DNA from: Toxorhynchites rutilus septentrionalis
Lineage: Eukaryota; Arthropoda; Insecta; Diptera; Culicidae
Direction: 5' to 3'
Length of the DNA: 64,000 bases
NCBI RefSeq assembly: GCF_029784135.1
Contig: NC_073746.1
Coordinates: forward strand, 114,512,035 to 114,576,034
Shown: positions 58,409-64,000 of the stretch, in pieces
Numbering within the stretch: the stretch's first letter is position 1
Layout: every line of letters begins with the position of its first letter
Program-made: the position numbers and the translations under genes
The notes under the pieces: generated by a model
What the model was told of the DNA's origin: nothing
The model's database searches: none
The model's input: the letters and a program-made list of their open reading frames with translations, nothing else

Positions 58409-59342
58409 ATGTCGTCGAACGAAAAAGAGCGTCGTGAATTAATCCTGTGCACTCATTTCGAGAATCCGGAGTTGTCACATCGGGACATCGGTAAGATGCT
58501 GGGAATCGTCCAATGCACGGTCAGCAGAGTACTAAAACGATACTTCGAGAACCTAACCATCGACCAGAAGGTGAAGAACGGCAAAAATGGATGCTCCGTC
58601 AGTGAAAAAGATCACAAGCGCGTAGCTAAGCAGTTTAGACGTGATCCGAGAAGTTCGGTCCGGGATGTCGCCAATAAGCTGAATTTGTCAAGTTCATTCG
58701 TCCAGCGGACCAAGCAGCGGGAGGGCCTACGTACATACAAGGTTCCGAAGGCTCCTAACCGCGACGAAAGGCAAAACATGGTGGGGAAGACGCGAGCCCG
58801 GAAGCTGTACACCGAAATGCTGACGAAGCCGCATTGCCTGGTAATGGACGACGAAACCTACGTCAAAGCGGACTTTCGTCAGCTGCCGGGCCTGTTGTTC
58901 TTCTCCGCAGAGGACAAATTCAGCGTTCCGGAGGAGATTCGCAAGCAGAAACTATCCAAGTTTGCCGAAAAGTACATGGTGTGGCAAGCGATCTGCTCTT
59001 GCGGAAAGCGGAGCGCCCCCTTCGTGATGACCGGCACGGTAAACGGGCAGGTTTACCTTAAGGAGTGCCTACAGAAGCGCTTACTACCACTATTGAAGCA
59101 GCACGAGGGCCCGACCATCTTCTGGCCGGATCTCGCTTCGTGCCACTATTCAAAGGACGTGTTGGAGTGGTACGAAGCCAACGGGGTCACCTTCGTGCCA
59201 AAGGAAATGAACCCGCCCAACGCGCCGGAGCTTCGCCCAATAGAGAAATATTGGGCGATTATGAAGGAGGCCCTCCGGAAGAACCCAAAAGTTGTCAAAT
59301 CGGAGACGGACTTCACGAGAAAATGGATTTCTGTTCAAAAAA
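58409..59342 (+). pseudogene. DD37E transposase, N-terminal and catalytic part, cut by insertion
   Basis: Identical start and domain order to the intact 338-residue copy, including VMDDETYV, WPDLASCHYS and PIEKYW, so all three catalytic residues remain. The reading is native as far as WISVQK. The following RRVGNVEDITGVT is insert-derived, ending at the stop at 59383. Differences from copy 1 are scattered single residues (for example N to K in VLNRYF, Q to P in KVQKAPN, Q to E in MKQALR). Confidence 0.9.
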
Positions 59343-59519
59343 GACGGGTGGGTAATGTCGAGGACATAACCGGAGTGACGTAGGACTATACAAAGGGGAC
59401 AGCTTTTGTTAAATATATATTTTAAATATATTGTTTTATTTTCTTCTCCTACGTGAATACCTACCTATCTACCTGAAAAATGGATTAGTTTACTGTTTAC
59501 TCTTTATGAATATGTTGAT

Positions 59520-59535
59520 GGTTCTGAAAAGAACC
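59520..59535 (-). terminator. Histone mRNA-type 3' stem-loop (minus)
   Basis: Minus strand GGTTCTTTTCAGAACC: a 6-bp stem with a TTTC loop preceded by CCAAA, matching the conserved histone 3' end signal that replaces polyadenylation. It is placed about 100 bp after the H2A remnant, as expected for its own 3' end. Confidence 0.8.
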
Positions 59536-59639
59536 TTTGGTGCTGTGTTTTTGTTATCACTCGATATTCCCATCTTGTTCGGTTAAACCTTCCTGTTTAG
59601 CTATTGCGTTTGCCACTCGCCACAGCTTTCACAGTTGGA

Positions 59640-60005
59640 AAATTTCTTCCTATCCAGCTTGTGACATGTTGTTCAGTAAATTACATTTAATGCGACGTGC
59701 CGGAGAAACACTTTGCCACTCACTGAAACTAATTGTTGCCTTGATGAGCGCCGAACCGAAGCTGTTCTGTTATTGATGCGGGTTTTCTGATTGTCGTGAG
59801 CAGCTTTGCAAGCCAACTCGAGCACTCCGACGGCCGAAACTCTATAATCGCAGTTAGGTATACTGGTGCTCCGGCACCAATCCGTTCGGCCTAGTTACCC
59901 TTGCGGAGCAATCAGTGAATGCGACCAACAGGAAACTGGAAACCTGCACGGTTCGAGTGAGACTTTGCCTTTCCCTTAACCTGTCCTCCTTTGTTACGTC
60001 CACGA
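59640..60005 (-). pseudogene. Histone H2A pseudogene captured in element P4
   Basis: Minus strand from about 60000: [20 protein letters not shown] then VGRIH, a stop where Arg is expected, LLRKGN, a stop where Tyr is expected, then AERIGAGAPVYL. This is the canonical H2A N-terminal tail and start of the histone fold. After a frameshift, LELACKAAHDNQKTRI matches the LELAGNAARDNKKTRI region. The C-terminal part is eroded. The start codon is lost (ATCGTG). H2A pairs with H2B in nucleosomes; this copy cannot make protein. A histone 3' stem-loop lies downstream at 59535-59520. Confidence 0.88.
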
Positions 60006-60242
60006 TGCCGATGTCGTACAACCACACGGGTTTACGGTTTGAATGAAAATAAGATATTTTTTTGGGGTCTGTGTGTTTTATACTCTAGCGGTACACACTC
60101 ACAGGATAGAGACAAATCGGCAGACTCGGCCAAAGGGGCGAGTCCAACGAGACGAACGAATGAGCGTTAAAAGGGAGCGATGGCAAAAAAATACATTCAT
60201 TACGATTTGTTCGCTCGTTGGATTCACATGCAGGCTAAAAAG

Positions 60243-60258
60243 GGTCCTTTTCAGGATC
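60243..60258 (+). terminator. Histone mRNA-type 3' stem-loop (plus)
   Basis: GGTCCTTTTCAGGATC with AAAA before and ACAAA after: a 6-bp stem (one G-T pair) and a TTTC loop. It points away from the H2A remnant. In insect histone repeats H2A and H2B are often divergent, so a largely deleted H2B gene may have occupied 60050-60240. No H2B protein motif is left that I can read. Confidence 0.75.
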
Positions 60259-60289
60259 ACAAAATTATCTTCAATCTGAAAAGTTTATT

Positions 60290-60447
60290 GTTTTGTTATC
60301 ACTCGATATCCCCATCTTGTTCGGCTAAACCTTTCTGTTTAGCGATTGCATTTGCCACTCGCCACAGCTTTCACAGTTGGAAAATTTCTTCCCATCCAGC
60401 TTGTGACGTATTTTACAGTAAATTACATTCAATGGCACGTCGCATTA
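60290..60447 (-). repeat. Second copy of the H2A 3'-region segment
   Basis: TTATCACTCGATATCCCC ... CCACTCGCCACAGCTTTCAC ... AGTAAATTACATTCAATG matches 59555-59700 in the same orientation. The internal duplication suggests that two tandem units, or a segmental duplication, were captured. Confidence 0.85.
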
Positions 60448-61006
60448 CCACCACTCAGTATCGGATTGGAGGTAATTTTAACCTGTATGGCTGCTTGGGT
60501 TGGTTTGTTGATGTGTTGTGATGCGAACCGATGTGGTGTACGGTTTGAATGAGAGTGATCGTTACGGCAGCGGAGCGGGGATTTTTAAGCTGACTGGCTG
60601 GCTCGAGAATTACGAATGTGTGAGACTGCGACCAATGTTTCGTTAATTTTTTTCTTCTTCCTTTCCAATCGTGCTTCATTCTATTTCGCTGCTGCTCTGG
60701 TTGCCCGTTTTGGTCGGTACGATTTGAGGAGCACAAAATGGACCAATCAAAAATGGGCACATAGTGTATTTTGACAATGCTTGATATTTCACAATTATTC
60801 AATTATTTATCTCCAGAAAAATGAAATGTTATTCGTTATGATAGATGCGTAGATATATTTCCTATCAATTGATGCAAAAACCTTTGCGATCTATTGAGAA
60901 ATGCTCGAGTTATAAGCGTTCCAAATCTTGCATTTTTTTCTATTTGTTCAGTGCCTAGATTTCCATTTCACCCCCTATATCTTCCGGTTAGACGTAGTCC
61001 TACGTC

Positions 61007-61094
61007 AAAAAAACTACAACCTGACGTTGTACAGAACCTTATGGACGGGGTAAAGAGGAAGGTGCGAGCAAACGGTCTTGGGCTCGAAGTATGA
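61007..61094 (+). pseudogene. DD37E transposase, C-terminal part after the insertion
   Basis: After the insert the frame KLQPDVVQNLMDGVKRKVRA then NGLGLEV and stop matches the end of copy 1 with one change (Tyr to Asn). The upstream codons that keep this frame open (60894-61006) are insert sequence. Confidence 0.92.
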
Positions 61095-61282
61095 ATAAAA
61101 AGAAAATGCCAATAGTTGTTTAATCATTTTTATTTTACTGTCTAAAATTTTCAAAAGGATCGGTCTACTGGGCGAATTTCTACAGCGTTTTTTCCGTGAT
61201 GCAATTTGATGTGACACACCCTTTATTGTTGTGTTCAGGCGCGAAACATTCGAGAAACTAAAGCTCCAATGTTTCATAACTA

Positions 61283-62446
61283 TAGAACCAAATGGAAAAA
61301 CTCTCACTCCTTTACAAAATTAATCAATTTAACATAAATCACGATAAATTTCTAATTCGTAGGTTATCTTTAGTTCTAAATCAGTTCAAATAACCCATTC
61401 GGTGTGGTTACGACCATGCTGCGCCATGTTGTAGTGAGTATCTCGTTTTACGCAGAGGATACTGCTCGTTAAATGACTCATACTGCTTGTAGACTGCATC
61501 TACTATTCGTCCGATCACTCCTCATAAGTTCCTGACAAGGTATTGATTTGGTAAACAGGCTGACCCATCCAGAATCTGAAGTCCCTATTCATTAAACCAT
61601 GCCATAACATTCCGGATTTTATAAATTGATGCCGAATTACCTAATTATCACATTGTTTTTGAAGTTAAAACAGCAGTTAATGATTCTGAAGAACTTCGTT
61701 GCACTTCTAACTGTTCATTCGTGTTGATGGTAAGTCTTTTTGAGAAAATTCCCCAAACCATAAAAATCCCATTTTCAAAGCTGCGAGTCCAAAAACTAAT
61801 GTGGAAGCTACTCCCATAGGTTTCTTTATTTCAGGAGAACTTCTCTAATAAAAAAGAAATTCAACTTGAATAAAATTTCTTCATACTGGAAGGATTTACG
61901 GAACGTGTCATTTAATTTTTCAACTCGTAACTTTGCAGGCGACAGTTTGATGGTTTGGGGAGAATTTTCTTAATAGGCCTGGTTTACACAGCTCACCATC
62001 AACACGTATGAACAGATAGAAGTGTAACGAAGTACTCCAGAATCTTTTACTGCTGTTTTTGCATCAAAAACAATTTGATAATTGGGTGGTTTGGCATCAA
62101 CTCATAAAATATGGAAGGTCATGGCAAGGTTTAATGAATAGGGGCTTCAGATTCTGGATGGGTCAGCTTGTTTACCAAATCAAAACCTTGTCAGGAACTT
62201 ATTAGGAGTGATCGGGCGAACAGAGATGCAGTTTACAAGCAGTATGAGTCATTTAACGAGCAGTATCCTCTGCGTAGAACGAGATACTCACTACAACAGC
62301 AGCATGGTCGTAACCACCCTGAATGGGTTATTTGAACTGATTCAGAACTAAAGATGATCTACGAATTAGAAATTTATCGTAATTTATGTTAAATTGACGT
62401 TAATTTTGTAAAGGAGTGAGAGTTTTTCCATTTGGTTCTATTTTGA
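61283..62446. mobile_element. Foldback built from inverted copies of a Tc1-like element
   Basis: Outer ends GAACCAAATGGAAAAACTCT (about 61286) and its inverse near 62440. The arms are about 450 bp; landmarks are CATTCGGTGTGGTTACGACC (left, 61397) and GGTCGTAACCACCCTGAATG (right, 62308). The right arm, read plus, contains Tc1 transposase remnants: GDSLMVWGEFS (about 61930-61965) and a WGQLVYQIKTL-like stretch (about 62155-62190), then a decayed C-terminus. The spacer lies around 61750-61960. Confidence 0.72.
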
Positions 62447-62600
62447 TTTTGAGTTTCACTAATTGTGATTGCAAACGCCAATCGAATAAAAATAAGTGGG
62501 TTGAAAATTATTCTCAAATACAATTTTAGTTCAGGATTTTTTCAATACTTGCAATGAAATGTGTTGATATCACATATAATACATACATACAATAATGTTA
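62447..62600. other. Short spacer, nothing recognised
   Basis: AT-rich with no signal. Confidence 0.4.
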
Positions 62601-63000
62601 ATTTGAGTTCTCAGCTTCATTTCAGGAGTGTACTTATTCCATCTGGAAAACGAATGAAAAATTGTCCTTTCTTTTTGGATTATGCATATTTCATGACATA
62701 ACGATCGCATAGCAAATCGACAAGCAGTTTTGAAATGTTCTATACAAGACCCAGTTATTGCTTTGACAAATGCATCTTTTTTGTTCTTTATTATAGTGAT
62801 TTTCAACACATTTCGGCTGGTTCGTCACTTTTACTTCCATTTTTGGAAGAATGTCGGGAGTGAGAATTGAACTAGTGATCTCTGCGTGAGAGGTATGGAT
62901 GTTACCACTACGCCAGATCGCCTCCTGACAAATGCATCGTTTTATGACAGAATTACAGCGTTTCAAAACCCACTCAAAATTTTCGATGCCGCATTCTAGT
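62600..63000 (-). repeat. Dispersed repeat R, copy 3 (split by a SINE)
   Basis: The minus strand matches 32190-32480, including CGATTTGCTATGCGATCG, CATGAAATATGCATAATCC and TTTGAAACGCTGTAATTCTG. The SINE at 62777-62925 is inserted within it. Minus-frame 62809-62570 reads FKTACRFAMRSLCHEI. Confidence 0.6.
62764..62938 (-). mobile_element. tRNA-derived SINE (second family), copy 3
   Basis: Inverted copy of the SINEs at 7583 and 10936, with body 62777-62925. Flanked by a perfect 13-bp duplication TGACAAATGCATC at 62764-62776 and 62926-62938. Its A/T tail is on the left, as expected for the minus orientation. Confidence 0.88.
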
Positions 63001-64000
63001 CCTTTATTTTTTTTGTTGAGTGCAGATCTTTGCCCACTCCGGAGAATGATTGATCACAGCAAATTCCGATTCATCTTCACTCTGGATCTCCGATTCACCT
63101 TTAGTCGGTAGCGGAATACTAAACCTTTTTCGCCATCCTTCATAGAATTTTCAGAGGGTATTGAAAGCGTATTAAAATATTTCATTACTTTTTAAATTCT
63201 TATCGATCATTCTGCAATTCATTAACCCTTTGCGGTCGTATGTCTGCTCTCAGCCACCACAGCAAGGAATCATACTGAATACTTTATCTAACCACATGCA
63301 ATAATTTACACTTCTTTCGTACGAATTTTAATGTCTAATGAATTTGATCACGATTTAATACGCAGTTTCTATGGATAATAGATAACGGTACTCGATGTAA
63401 ACAAAAGGTTATTGGCGTGGAGAGATAAGAGGATCATAGGAAATTATGATGACTAGTGGTGCATGGATTACCTTACGCAAATGTAAATATTAAATCCTAG
63501 GAATTGATGAAATTTCAATACTTTGAAAAATTGTAACTTTTCGAGAAAAGTAATACAAAAAATTGATTTAACACGTAATTCTGCATTCAAAACTCTACAG
63601 ACATTTCTATTCTAACACTAGCTGTTCTCGAGTTAGAAAAAAATCTATAGAAAATTATATTTGATGAAAAAACATATTCGTAATATCATGAAAACTCAAC
63701 CATTATGAAATTCTCGGGTAACTTTTGAAAAGGTCCTATGTAAGAAATGTAAACAAATCGAGTAAATGGGTGCACGCTATTAGTTTTCAATTATTGAATG
63801 CATTACAAAAACAATCATTCACGTATCTATCTTCTTCATCTTTTTATCGCCGATACAAAAAATATCCTATGTATAGATTAGGATTTTAAGCACCCGGCTG
63901 TTACTTAGGACGCCACTTTCCTTTGTAACAAAGCAGTCAAAACAACACGAAGTCGTACATCGGTCGTTTTGAGTTTTTGTTTCTTTCGGGTGTTGTTATC
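63001..64000. other. AT-rich end of window, nothing recognised
   Basis: No supportable gene, repeat or RNA. Confidence 0.45.

Larger units (their letters stand above)
59343..61006. mobile_element. Palindrome-ended element copy P4 carrying histone gene remnants
   Basis: Left end GACGGGTGGGTAATGTCGAG ... TAACCGGAGTGACGTAGGAC (59343-59389); right end GACGTAGTCCTACGTC (60991-61006). The insertion falls in a run of A in the transposase gene (8 A in copy 1; 6 and 7 A on the two sides here), so a short A-rich target duplication is likely. The ends match P3 in swapped order. Inside: a minus-strand H2A pseudogene, two histone-type stem-loops in divergent orientation, and a second copy of about 155 bp of the H2A 3' region (60290-60447). 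The uninterrupted reference at 37841 makes the boundaries secure. Confidence 0.85.
58258..61223 (+). mobile_element. ITmD37E copy 2, both ends intact, interrupted by a 1.66-kb insert
   Basis: The left repeat AAGGGTGTGTCACATCAAAT at 58258 and its inverse, ending ATGTGACACACCCTT at 61223, are each flanked by TA. Subtracting the insert at 59343-61006 leaves 1302 bp. The transposase is about 97% similar by eye to copy 1. The right end, damaged in copy 1, is complete here, so this copy has movable ends but a broken enzyme. Confidence 0.92.

Overview
The window is AT-rich insect DNA that looks like an Aedes-type mosquito genome. I base this on tRNA-derived SINEs with triplet (AAG)n 3' tails that resemble Feilai, a DD37E transposon of the ITmD37E type known from mosquitoes, LOA/I-like non-LTR retrotransposons, many foldback MITEs, and one spliced host-gene exon among nested transposons. 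There are no bacterial operons, rRNA genes or CRISPR arrays. The species is inferred by recognition only, as no search could be run.

Host content is sparse. The one convincing host exon is on the minus strand at 57206-56891. It is a start-codon exon with repeated KPSG motifs, a Ser/Thr/Pro-rich stretch and a clean GTGAGT donor, and it resembles the N-terminus of CLIP-170/CLIP-190 microtubule plus-end proteins. Since the gene runs leftwards and no CAP-Gly exon is visible, much or all of 1-56,885 may be its first intron. GC-richer, repeat-poor islands (about 770-1140, 8560-9740, 16740-17890, 25400-26720, 39590-40440) may be regulatory. One of them holds a possible minus-strand alternative first exon ending at 17640.

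Layout. 1-5.3 kb: a Feilai-like SINE, a palindrome-ended element and a mariner relic. 5.66-7.58 kb: an almost perfect 11-bp minisatellite with a SINE at its edge. 10-14.7 kb: foldback elements, a second SINE, a mariner pseudogene and another palindrome-ended element. 17.9-20.3 kb: a SINE and two LINE fragments. 21.1-22.5 kb: a mariner interrupted by a Helitron that carries a long TA tract and a copy of the mariner's own 3' end. 27.1-36.4 kb: a gypsy pol gene split in two by 6.2 kb of later sequence (including a DD41D mariner broken by a solo LTR, and a Feilai-like SINE), followed by two hAT relics. 36.8-38.05 kb: an ITmD37E copy with an intact transposase ORF. 43.2-50.3 kb: an LOA-like LINE 5' fragment running into a nearly identical 1728-bp tandem triplication. 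51.7-55.8 kb: a 4.1-kb TTAA-flanked foldback with another palindrome-ended element in its loop. 58.26-61.22 kb: a second ITmD37E copy broken by a 1.66-kb insert that carries a decayed histone H2A pseudogene and two histone-type 3' stem-loops in divergent arrangement. 61.3-62.4 kb: a foldback made of Tc1 transposase pieces. 62.8-62.9 kb: a third SINE copy.

The elements do not cooperate as a system. They record layered transposition, template switching, tandem duplication and host-gene capture. The most unusual items are the histone-carrying insert, the palindrome-ended family it belongs to, the Helitron with its host's terminus, and the recent triplication.
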